64,000 bases of DNA, taken from positions 434,001-498,000 of the forward strand of contig NZ_CP046455.1 in NCBI RefSeq assembly GCF_009734425.1, read 5' to 3'. Under the pieces are notes generated by a model. It had not been told where the DNA came from, did no database searches, and saw only the letters and a list, made by a program, of their open reading frames with translations. Position 1 is the stretch's first letter. Each line of letters begins with the position of its first letter. Position numbers and translations under genes: made by a program. This DNA is from Corynebacterium occultum. GTDB taxonomy: Bacteria; Actinomycetota; Actinomycetes; Mycobacteriales; Mycobacteriaceae. Positions 57,688-64,000 of this stretch are shown here, one piece after another.

Positions 57688-58047
57688 ATGAGTGAGACCA
57701 TCACCTCCGCACGCGCCACTGCGCGTTTTGTCCGCGTCACTCCGATGAAGGCCCGCCGGATGATCGACCTCGTTCGCGGCAAGTCCGTGACTGAGGCCCT
57801 GGCCATCCTGAAGTACGCTCCGCAGGATGCCGCCACTCCGGTTTCCAAGGTTGTGGCTTCGGCTGCAGCTAATGCTGAGAACAACCTCGGCCTGGATCCG
57901 CGCACCCTGGTCATCTCCGAGGCTTTCGCCGACGAGGGTCCGACCATGAAGCGCTTCCAGCCGCGTGCACAGGGTCGTGCTTTCCAGATCCGTAAGCGCA
58001 CCAGCCACATCACCGTGGTTGTTGAGAGCAAGGAAGGGGCCAAGTAG
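57688..58047 (+). CDS. rplV: 50S ribosomal protein L22
   Basis: L22 reaches into the exit tunnel with a long beta-hairpin, a site of macrolide resistance changes. The 119-aa product has [20 protein letters not shown] near the start and the hairpin [20 protein letters not shown] near the end, without obvious insertions. It is 3 nt after rpsS and abuts rpsC with one shared base. Confidence 0.97.
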   Translation: MSETITSARATARFVRVTPMKARRMIDLVRGKSVTEALAILKYAPQDAATPVSKVVASAAANAENNLGLDPRTLVISEAFADEGPTMKRFQPRAQGRAFQIRKRTSHITVVVESKEGAK

Positions 58048-58799
58048 TGGGCCAGAAGATTCATCCTCACGGCCTCCGGTTGGGCATCACTTCCGATTGG
58101 AAGTCCCACTGGTACGCCGATTCCAGCTACGCTGATTACGTCGCCGAGGACATCAAGATCCGTGACTTCCTGTCCAAGGGTCTGGATCGCGCCGGCATCG
58201 CCGACGTTGTCATCGAGCGCACCCGTGATCGCGTCCGTGTCGATATTCACACCGCCCGCCCGGGCATCGTGATCGGCCGTCGTGGTTCCGAGGCTGACCG
58301 CATCCGTCGCGAGCTCGAGAAGCTCACCGGCAAGCAGGTCGCCCTCAACATCCTCGAGGTCAAGAACATCGACGCCAACGCTGCTCTGGTGGCTCAGTCC
58401 ATCGCTGAGCAGCTGGTCAACCGCGTTGCTTTCCGTCGTGCAATGCGCAAGGCAATCCAGTCCGCCATGCGCCAGCCGCAGGTCAAGGGCATTAAGGTTG
58501 TCTGCTCCGGTCGTCTCGGCGGTGCCGAGATGTCCCGCACCGAGCGCTACCACGAGGGTCGCGTTCCGCTGCACACCCTCCGCGCCGAGATCGATTACGG
58601 CTTCCACGAGGCCCACACCACCTTCGGCCGTATCGGCGTCAAGGTGTGGATCTACAAGGGTGACGTCGTCGGTGGTCGTCGTGAGAGCGAGATCAACGCA
58701 CCCGCAGACCGTCGCGGCCGCGGCGGCGATCGCGATCGCAACGCACGTCCGCGTCGCGGCGGCCAGCGTCGCCAGCGCGCTGAGAAGAAGGAGGGCTAA
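58047..58799 (+). CDS. rpsC: 30S ribosomal protein S3
   Basis: S3 is at the mRNA entry channel and has helicase-like activity with S4 and S5. The 250-aa product starts at GTG 58047, overlapping the rplV stop. It shows the KH-domain motif [20 protein letters not shown] and the [16 protein letters not shown] segment. The C-terminal tail is rich in Arg and Gly ([18 protein letters not shown]), as in other actinobacteria. Confidence 0.97.
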   Translation: MGQKIHPHGLRLGITSDWKSHWYADSSYADYVAEDIKIRDFLSKGLDRAGIADVVIERTRDRVRVDIHTARPGIVIGRRGSEADRIRRELEKLTGKQVALNILEVKNIDANAALVAQSIAEQLVNRVAFRRAMRKAIQSAMRQPQVKGIKVVCSGRLGGAEMSRTERYHEGRVPLHTLRAEIDYGFHEAHTTFGRIGVKVWIYKGDVVGGRRESEINAPADRRGRGGDRDRNARPRRGGQRRQRAEKKEG

Positions 58800-58801
58800 A
58801 C

Positions 58802-59218
58802 ATGCTTATCCCTAAGCGCGTCAAGTTCCGCCGTCAGCACCGTCCGCACCGTAGCGGCGTGTCCAAGGGTGGAAACCGCGTCACCTTCGGTGATTATGGC
58901 CTCCAGGCTCTCGAGCCGGCCTACATCACCAACCGTCAGATCGAGTCCGCACGTATTGCCATCAACCGGCATGTCAAGCGTGGCGGCAAGGTCTGGATCA
59001 ACATCTTCCCGGACCGCCCCCTGACCCAGAAGCCGCTCGGCGTGCGTATGGGTTCCGGTAAGGGCCCGGTTGAGAAGTGGGTGGCCAACGTCAAGCCCGG
59101 CCGCATCCTCTTCGAGATGACCTACCCTAACGAGGAGACCGCCCTTGAGGCACTCCGTCGTGCAGGTCAGAAGCTGCCCTGCAAGGTTCGTATCGTGAAG
59201 AAGGAGGATCAGTTCTAA
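58802..59218 (+). CDS. rplP: 50S ribosomal protein L16
   Basis: L16 helps position A-site tRNA. The 138-aa product has [40 protein letters not shown] and the [20 protein letters not shown] motif. It is 2 nt after the rpsC stop and overlaps rpmC by one base. Confidence 0.97.
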   Translation: MLIPKRVKFRRQHRPHRSGVSKGGNRVTFGDYGLQALEPAYITNRQIESARIAINRHVKRGGKVWINIFPDRPLTQKPLGVRMGSGKGPVEKWVANVKPGRILFEMTYPNEETALEALRRAGQKLPCKVRIVKKEDQF

Positions 59219-59448
59219 TGGCAACCGGTACCCCCGCACACGAGTTCCGTGAGCTGAACCCCGAAGAGCTGACCACCCGTCTGACTGAGGCAAAGGAAGA
59301 ACTCTTCAACCTGCGCTTCCAGATGGCCACCGGTCAGCTGACCAACAACCGCCGCCTGCGCACGGTCAAGCGCGACATCGCCCGCATCTACACCGTTATC
59401 CGCGAGCGTGAGCTGGGCCTGTCCTTGGTTCCGGGAGCTGAGGCTTAA
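59218..59448 (+). CDS. rpmC: 50S ribosomal protein L29
   Basis: L29 is a small two-helix protein near the tunnel exit that contacts L23. The 76-aa product has [20 protein letters not shown] and [19 protein letters not shown], the family signature. It overlaps the rplP stop by one base and is followed by rpsQ after 2 nt. Confidence 0.96.
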   Translation: MATGTPAHEFRELNPEELTTRLTEAKEELFNLRFQMATGQLTNNRRLRTVKRDIARIYTVIRERELGLSLVPGAEA

Positions 59449-59450
59449 TC

Positions 59451-59729
59451 ATGAGTGAGGCAAACGTGAACGAAAAGGATCAGGGCGCTCGTAAGGTTCG
59501 CCAGGGTTACGTCATTTCCGACAAGATGACCAAGACCATCGTCGTCGAGGTTGAGGATCGCAAGCAGCATGCGCTGTACGGCAAGATCCTCCGCTCCAAC
59601 AAGAAGGTCAAGGCCCACGATGAGGAGCAGACCGCCGGTATCGGCGACCTGGTCCGCATCGAGGAGTGCCGTCCGCTTTCCAAGGACAAGCACTACCGTC
59701 TGATCGAGATCGTGGAGAAGGCCAAGTAG
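59451..59729 (+). CDS. rpsQ: 30S ribosomal protein S17
   Basis: S17 is an OB-fold primary binder of 16S rRNA. The 92-aa product has [40 protein letters not shown] and [20 protein letters not shown]. It has a short charged N-terminal extension. It is the last gene of the S10 operon here, followed by a terminator instead of rplN. Confidence 0.97.
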   Translation: MSEANVNEKDQGARKVRQGYVISDKMTKTIVVEVEDRKQHALYGKILRSNKKVKAHDEEQTAGIGDLVRIEECRPLSKDKHYRLIEIVEKAK

Positions 59730-59763
59730 GCTTCCCCGCATCTCTTTCGAGATAACCTTCAGA

Positions 59764-59811
59764 AAACCCCGTCCAGGGCCGCGAGAAATCGCTCACCCCG
59801 GGCGGGGTTTC
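59764..59811 (+). terminator. terminator of the S10 operon
   Basis: AAACCCCG (59764-59771) pairs with CGGGGTTT (59803-59810), with a long loop. It lies 35 nt after rpsQ. Confidence 0.75.
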
Positions 59812-59845
59812 TGCATGCCCACCGGGGGCCCGCACACCCCTGCCG

Positions 59846-59862
59846 CAGGTTAGGCTTTGTGC
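59846..59862 (+). promoter_or_regulatory. candidate promoter with half DtxR-like site
   Basis: CAGGTTAGGCT contains a TAGGCT box (59851-59856) and matches the left half of the iron-regulator consensus TTAGGTTAGGCTAACCTAA; the right half does not match. It precedes the 59922 gene by about 65 nt. Confidence 0.25.
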
Positions 59863-59921
59863 GTAGCAGGGGGAGTCCGGCCGGTTGAGGCAGCTCCCCC
59901 GATCATGAATGGGAGTAGGAC

Positions 59922-60956
59922 ATGAGGAGCACCGCGAAACTGTTGTTCGCCATCATCGCAACCCTGGTCTTCATCCTGGTTCTGATGCTCGGAATCGCAC
60001 TCCTGCCACTGTTGAAGTTGAGCTGGGACATGGAGCGACAGGAAGCCAATGCCGCGGAGAGCCAGGCGGTGGTGGCCGTGGGCCCTGATGGCAGCGCCCT
60101 CCTCTCGGATGGGCAGCGCCTGCACGGGGAGATCGTGGATTACCTGGAGCAGGAACACCACGGCAGTTTCAGCTACAACATCTTCATCAACCAGGATCGG
60201 GCGGTGCTGGAGATGAAGGTTTTCTTCCTGGAACAGGAACTCGATGAATCACAACTCCTGCCACTCTGGGAGAAACTTTCCTTCCTGCACCCTGATTTCG
60301 TGGAGAGCGGTTGGCGTCTGGAGGTGAACACCCTGGGCCAGCAGCAGGATGGTGAGGTGCAGATCCGGGGCGTCAATGGCGATCACTGGGAGGAACTGAG
60401 CAGGGTGCTGGATCAGCAGCTGCTTCCCGGCACCGACTTTGCCCTGAATCTGGACACCAACACCGCAGAGGTCTTCTGGAGCGAAACCGAGGTCGGGGAG
60501 TGCGCATCTGATGCGGCAGCTCAGAGGGGGCGTTTCTTCGGCCTGGCGGTGGATCGGGCCCAGGGGTTACTGGCTGGCCTGGGGTGGGATGCGCCAGGTT
60601 CCCCTGGCATGGTCATTTCTGCCCACGGTTGTGAGAGAAAGCTGAATCTGCTGGCAGAACTGGTGGATGAACAGCGCGCGGAGAAACTCGCCGCATTGCC
60701 GGGGGTGTTGGCGGCAGCCGGGGAGGACATCAGCTTCACCAGACTCTGGATCGTGGCTGATCACCTTCCACCAGAGGGCGCGAAGTGGACTGATGGGCGT
60801 GGCGAGCTGATTCTCGGAGGGGTCGCCCCGGATGGTTCAGCGCTGGCTGAGGAAACCAGCCGACTGATTATTCCCTCACTGCAGGAACAGTGGCCGCACG
60901 GCACCCTGAAACTCAATGGGAAACACCGGGAAACGGAGCAGCCCATCCCCCGGTGA
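59922..60956 (+). CDS. membrane-anchored or exported protein of unknown function
   Basis: The 344-aa protein has one N-terminal hydrophobic segment (about residues 7-31, AKLLFAIIATLVFILVLMLGIALL), which acts as an anchor or signal. A large acidic extracytoplasmic region follows. I recognise no domain. Two Cys (in GECASD and AHGCERK) could form a disulphide. ATG 59922 follows GGGAGTAGGAC. The next gene also encodes an exported protein of similar size, 44 nt downstream, so they are probably an operon. Confidence 0.7.
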   Translation: MRSTAKLLFAIIATLVFILVLMLGIALLPLLKLSWDMERQEANAAESQAVVAVGPDGSALLSDGQRLHGEIVDYLEQEHHGSFSYNIFINQDRAVLEMKVFFLEQELDESQLLPLWEKLSFLHPDFVESGWRLEVNTLGQQQDGEVQIRGVNGDHWEELSRVLDQQLLPGTDFALNLDTNTAEVFWSETEVGECASDAAAQRGRFFGLAVDRAQGLLAGLGWDAPGSPGMVISAHGCERKLNLLAELVDEQRAEKLAALPGVLAAAGEDISFTRLWIVADHLPPEGAKWTDGRGELILGGVAPDGSALAEETSRLIIPSLQEQWPHGTLKLNGKHRETEQPIPR

Positions 60957-61000
60957 TCCTGGGGTGCCGCCGGAGCCGGAAGCACAGTAGGGAGGCGGGC

Positions 61001-62074
61001 ATGAGGAAACGGACTCTCCTGTTGGCCGGGGTACTCGGTACCGCTGGTCTCATGTTCAGTTCCCGTGCCAGCGCTGAACCTGCAGCGGGGGAGAACCTGG
61101 TGGACACCTTCACCAGGGAAGCGGCGGAGCAGAATCTGCCCATCAGCTACCGGGCGGAGCAGTGCCCTGACCGAGCCGATGATCCGGTGCCCAGCCCGCC
61201 AGCGCGGGTCCCAACCCTCATTTTTGCCGGGGCTGATCTCGGGGAGACGGATTTTGCGGAGCTGACCAGGGCGGTGCACCTGCTGGAGAGACAGCGCCAG
61301 CAGGCTGTCTCGGAAGGGGTGTATTTCCAGCCCGGTATGCTTCGCGCCAGCATCAGCGGCACTCGGGTTCAGCTGGCTCCCCAGGTGTCGCCGGGAAGTC
61401 TGGCGGCGGTGGAGCTGTTGTTGGAGTCGAAGCCCACTGGGTTGGGCGTGGGCAGCAATGGTGCCCTTCAGCTGAGCATTGACACCTGCGAGGTCAATGA
61501 CATGAATTGCCTGGGGGAGTGGATGCAGGGTCTGCTGGATGCCGCGGATCAGCTGGGGAAGATACAGCAGAGTCTGCTCCGGGCAGATGATCCGGTGGAA
61601 AACCAACGTCTGGGAATCATCGTTTCGGACCCTGGGGGAGAAAGCTGGCTGGAACTCGGGGTTCACACCACCTGCGATAACCCCCTGAACCGGCAACGAC
61701 TGGGGGATGCGCTGGCACTGATCGGGGAGGTCAACCAGATGGGGATCAGCGTGAGCTCCCTGGAATTGGGATCCCTCTCTGATCAGCTGGGCATCAACAG
61801 CATCGAGGGGGATGAGGTGTTGTTTTTCGCGGTCGGGCAGGTGGCGGAACGCGCCCGGGCACTGCCGGAATGGCAGGAGTGGTTCCAGCGGGAATCCTGG
61901 GTGGATGAGGACAGTGGCAGTCGTCTGGTGCAGCATGCCCCCTCGATTCAGACCCGCTCAGAGTCAGGGACCGCAGCCACAGCGGAACTGTGGACCAGCG
62001 GTGTCTTCTACACCCCGCCGGACAGCAGCTTCCAGCAGGAGCTGCGGGCCGCCGTGGAATCGGCCATTTCCTGA
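61001..62074 (+). CDS. secreted protein of unknown function
   Basis: The 357-aa protein has a clear signal peptide: MRKRT, a hydrophobic core at residues 5-18, and a probable cleavage after SRASA near residue 25. The mature part is acidic with several Cys (AEQCPDR, IDTCEVNDMNCLG, HTTCDN). I recognise no family. ATG 61001 follows GGGAGG; the frame is open further upstream but the signal peptide fixes the start. It may work with the upstream exported protein. It converges on the esterase gene. Confidence 0.72.
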   Translation: MRKRTLLLAGVLGTAGLMFSSRASAEPAAGENLVDTFTREAAEQNLPISYRAEQCPDRADDPVPSPPARVPTLIFAGADLGETDFAELTRAVHLLERQRQQAVSEGVYFQPGMLRASISGTRVQLAPQVSPGSLAAVELLLESKPTGLGVGSNGALQLSIDTCEVNDMNCLGEWMQGLLDAADQLGKIQQSLLRADDPVENQRLGIIVSDPGGESWLELGVHTTCDNPLNRQRLGDALALIGEVNQMGISVSSLELGSLSDQLGINSIEGDEVLFFAVGQVAERARALPEWQEWFQRESWVDEDSGSRLVQHAPSIQTRSESGTAATAELWTSGVFYTPPDSSFQQELRAAVESAIS

Positions 62075-62112
62075 GACCTGTTCAATGCCGGACACCATCC
62101 CCGGACACCATT

Positions 62113-63363
62113 TCAGGAGGCCAGGGACTGCGCCAGCTGATCTATCAGGGCACCGCGCCAACAGGCGAAGTCATGCCCACCGTCATAGGTATTGACCTGG
62201 CTGGACCAGCCCTTGGCGCAGAGCAGCTGATTCAACTGATGGGTTCTGGGCAGGGTCAGGCCTTCCCGTAGGCCGACATCCAGGTGGACCTGTGTGCTGC
62301 GTGCCGGACGGAGCGCAGATTCCTCGGCTATCCAGTCAAGGCTGCGGCTGCCGAAGTCCCGGGGTGTGGAGGCACCATCCGGGGTCCACCAGAGGGAGGG
62401 GGACTGGCAGATGGCGGTGCCATAGACCTCGGGCTGCAGGTGGGCGGCGAGTAGTGCGGAGAGACCGCCCAGACTTTGCCCGGCGATCAACCTCCCTTCC
62501 CTTCCCTGCAGCCTGATCCCCGCACTTTCGGCCTGTTGCTGCGCCCAGGTGGTGGCGGTGTCGGCGAGGGAGCTGAGGAAATCGGGATTCGCACCCAGAA
62601 CCTGGAAGCGGTCCGCCTGGTCCAGATTCTCGATGCCCAGGACCGCAACCGGGGGAATCCGCCCCAGCTCCTGGGCGTTTTCCAGGGCCTGCGGCAGATT
62701 GAGGTGGCCGAACCAGATCTCGGCGTCGAAAAGCGTGAGCAGAGCTACCGGGGTGTGGCTGTCGGGGAGATAAAGGTGACAGGGGCGGGTGGGGGTTTCG
62801 CCGGCACCGTTGCCCAGAGGCAGCTCCCCGCGGATCACCTTTCCCCGCAGCTTCCCGGGGTGCTGCCATTCCGTTTGCCGGGGGCTCAGTTTCCCGGAGA
62901 GCAGGCTGAGTCCATGTCCTTCCGCACTGTGGATCAGTGGTGGTTGGCTACTGCAGGGGTCGATCAGGTTGGGGTAGTGGTTGTGTCTCGGCAGCCCGGG
63001 GTGCTGCCCGAGCGGCGCGAAGGAATAGGAAGCCTGGAGGGTGGGACTCAGATCCAGGGTGCGGACCCAGATATCGGTGCCGGGGACCGCACACATGAAC
63101 CCCAGTTCGTGATTTTCCCCGTCGCTGACCCGGTTGATGTGCAGGTGAACGGGTTCCCCATCCGGCGGGATGGTGCCACTGGGGTTGCGCCAGAAGAAGG
63201 TGGCCCGGACCCCTGTCGGATCCCAGATCGGGGTGCCCCGACGGTGGATTTCCCGCCAGAATTCCTCGAGCAGCTCAGTTCCGGCCCAGCTGAGCTGCTC
63301 CAGGACCTCAGTTTCGGTGGGAAAACAGGGGAGAAGATGGTGATGTTTCATCGGGGGTGTCAT
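62113..63363 (-). CDS. enterochelin esterase-like hydrolase (Fes family)
   Basis: The 416-aa protein (from ATG 63363; ATG 63351 is also possible) resembles cytoplasmic Fes, which hydrolyses ferric catecholate siderophores to release iron. It has an N-terminal beta domain (residues 1-160), then an alpha/beta-hydrolase domain with nucleophile S297 in GQSLGG. The catalytic His is H397 in GGHDFACWRG. An acidic residue for the triad should lie between them. The isochorismate synthase gene lies just upstream on the same strand, supporting a siderophore role, but no other siderophore genes are in view. Confidence 0.82.
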   Translation of the reverse strand: MTPPMKHHHLLPCFPTETEVLEQLSWAGTELLEEFWREIHRRGTPIWDPTGVRATFFWRNPSGTIPPDGEPVHLHINRVSDGENHELGFMCAVPGTDIWVRTLDLSPTLQASYSFAPLGQHPGLPRHNHYPNLIDPCSSQPPLIHSAEGHGLSLLSGKLSPRQTEWQHPGKLRGKVIRGELPLGNGAGETPTRPCHLYLPDSHTPVALLTLFDAEIWFGHLNLPQALENAQELGRIPPVAVLGIENLDQADRFQVLGANPDFLSSLADTATTWAQQQAESAGIRLQGREGRLIAGQSLGGLSALLAAHLQPEVYGTAICQSPSLWWTPDGASTPRDFGSRSLDWIAEESALRPARSTQVHLDVGLREGLTLPRTHQLNQLLCAKGWSSQVNTYDGGHDFACWRGALIDQLAQSLAS

Positions 63364-63459
63364 GGCACCTTTCTTTCAGAGGATGTTCCGCTTGCGCTGC
63401 CTGTCGTGTCTCGGAATTCCTCCTTCCCTGGGGGAGTCTGCGTGCAACACCTGTCTCAG

Positions 63460-64000
63460 CTAGGGGGCAACCACCAGATCTCCGGTGGGCAACCCCAGAG
63501 CCGCGCGGACCGGACCGAGCTTTGCGACGGTCTCTCGTACCTCCGCCGCAGCGTCGGAATCCGCGACGATCCCACCCCCGGCATGGGCCCGGACGGTGTT
63601 CCCCTGGAGGACAGCACTGCGGATGCTCACCCGCCACTGCCCATCGCCGGCGGCATCCGACCAGCCGACCGCGCCAGCATAGAAACCTCGCCCTGGTTCA
63701 ACCTTCCGCAGTTCCTGCTGGGTGCGCGGGGTGGGGAAACCACACACCGCCGGGGTGGGGTGCAGGACAGCGGCCAGCTCCAGGACGGGGACCCGGGGAT
63801 CCTTCAGACGCCCCCGAATCCGGGTACCCAGATGCCAGGTGTGGGAGGTGGCGGTCAGGGAGGGAACCTCCGGGATCTTCAGCTCGACACAGTAGGGCTC
63901 CAATACCCGCCGGATGTCCTCGGTCACGAAACCATGCTCGGCAATATCCTTCCCGGAGCGCAGCAACCCATCCGCCCGGGCCTGATCCTCATCAGGATCC
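63460..64000 (-). CDS. isochorismate synthase, 3' part of the gene (partial)
   Basis: The frame is open to the window edge, so about 180 C-terminal residues are visible. They carry chorismate-utilising enzyme motifs: SGKDIAEHGFVTEDIRRVLEP, LAAVLHPTPAVCGFPTPRTQQ, then GRGFYAGAVGWSDAAGDGQW and AGGGIVADSDAAAEVRET. This is the EntC/DhbC/MenF family, converting chorismate to isochorismate. Its neighbour is a Fes-like esterase, favouring a siderophore role, yet the product is also the substrate of MenD encoded in this window. The 96 nt between it and the esterase hold no feature I can name. Confidence 0.85.
   Translation of the reverse strand, partial: DPDEDQARADGLLRSGKDIAEHGFVTEDIRRVLEPYCVELKIPEVPSLTATSHTWHLGTRIRGRLKDPRVPVLELAAVLHPTPAVCGFPTPRTQQELRKVEPGRGFYAGAVGWSDAAGDGQWRVSIRSAVLQGNTVRAHAGGGIVADSDAAAEVRETVAKLGPVRAALGLPTGDLVVAP

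Overview
The window is a chromosomal segment of a high-GC actinobacterium. The gene order and gene content point to the genus Corynebacterium, or a close relative in the mycolic-acid bacteria. The main evidence is the block menD - DUF3592 - mgtA-type mannosyltransferase - menG - menJ (opposed) - polyprenyl synthase, which matches the Mycobacterium/Corynebacterium menaquinone locus. Supporting evidence is secE-nusG-rplKA, rplJL, rpoBC, rpsLG-fusA-tuf and the S10 operon following as separate units, an N-terminally extended NusG, and many genes whose -10 box sits only 7-8 nt before the start codon (leaderless transcription). I cannot name the species.

Layout. Positions 92-3058: cytochrome c maturation (resB, ccsB). 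3310-4588: two small secreted paralogues of unknown function. 4786-7581: a compact operon of a Cro/CI-type regulator with rmlB, rmlC and rmlA for dTDP-rhamnose; no rmlD is present. 7644-27673: menaquinone genes (menA, menE, menB, menC, menD, menG, menJ) mixed with a DUF4229 protein, an AEC carrier, a DxD glycosyltransferase, a DoxX protein, two tandem YkvI-type transporters, a DUF6226-like protein, a Pit phosphate transporter with a small membrane partner, a pterin dehydratase-like protein, a peptidase E-like protein and the mannosyltransferase. 27835-28890: the long-chain polyprenyl diphosphate synthase. 28970-30153: five tRNA genes (Tyr, Thr, Thr, Met, Trp), the two Thr genes being identical.

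Positions 30179-46902 hold secE, nusG, rplK, rplA, rplJ, rplL, rpoB and rpoC. A three-gene accessory operon (FAD oxidoreductase, YPMFS-motif protein, multi-spanning membrane protein resembling HTTM proteins) lies between rplA and rplJ at 33311-36240, and a DUF3068 protein lies between rplL and rpoB. Positions 47012-47749 encode a DUF1707 protein. 48076-52878 hold rpsL, rpsG, fusA and tuf. 53145-53888 is an unrecognised gene. 54580-59729 is the S10 operon from rpsJ to rpsQ, ending at a terminator. The rest (59922-64000) has two exported proteins of unknown function, an enterochelin-esterase-like hydrolase and the 3' part of an isochorismate synthase gene, which runs off the window.

How the parts connect: ccsB/resB, the menaquinone genes and the prenyl synthase all serve the respiratory chain. 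rml, mgtA and possibly the DxD glycosyltransferase serve the cell envelope. The isochorismate synthase could feed both siderophore and menaquinone synthesis. The non-coding parts are rich in hairpins: an L10-type attenuator before rplJ, leader hairpins before rplK, rpoB, rpsL, fusA and tuf, two long extragenic palindromes just after the rplL and tuf terminators, and a promoter-plus-hairpin unit downstream of menB that may be a small RNA gene. All calls rest on reading the sequence without database searches.
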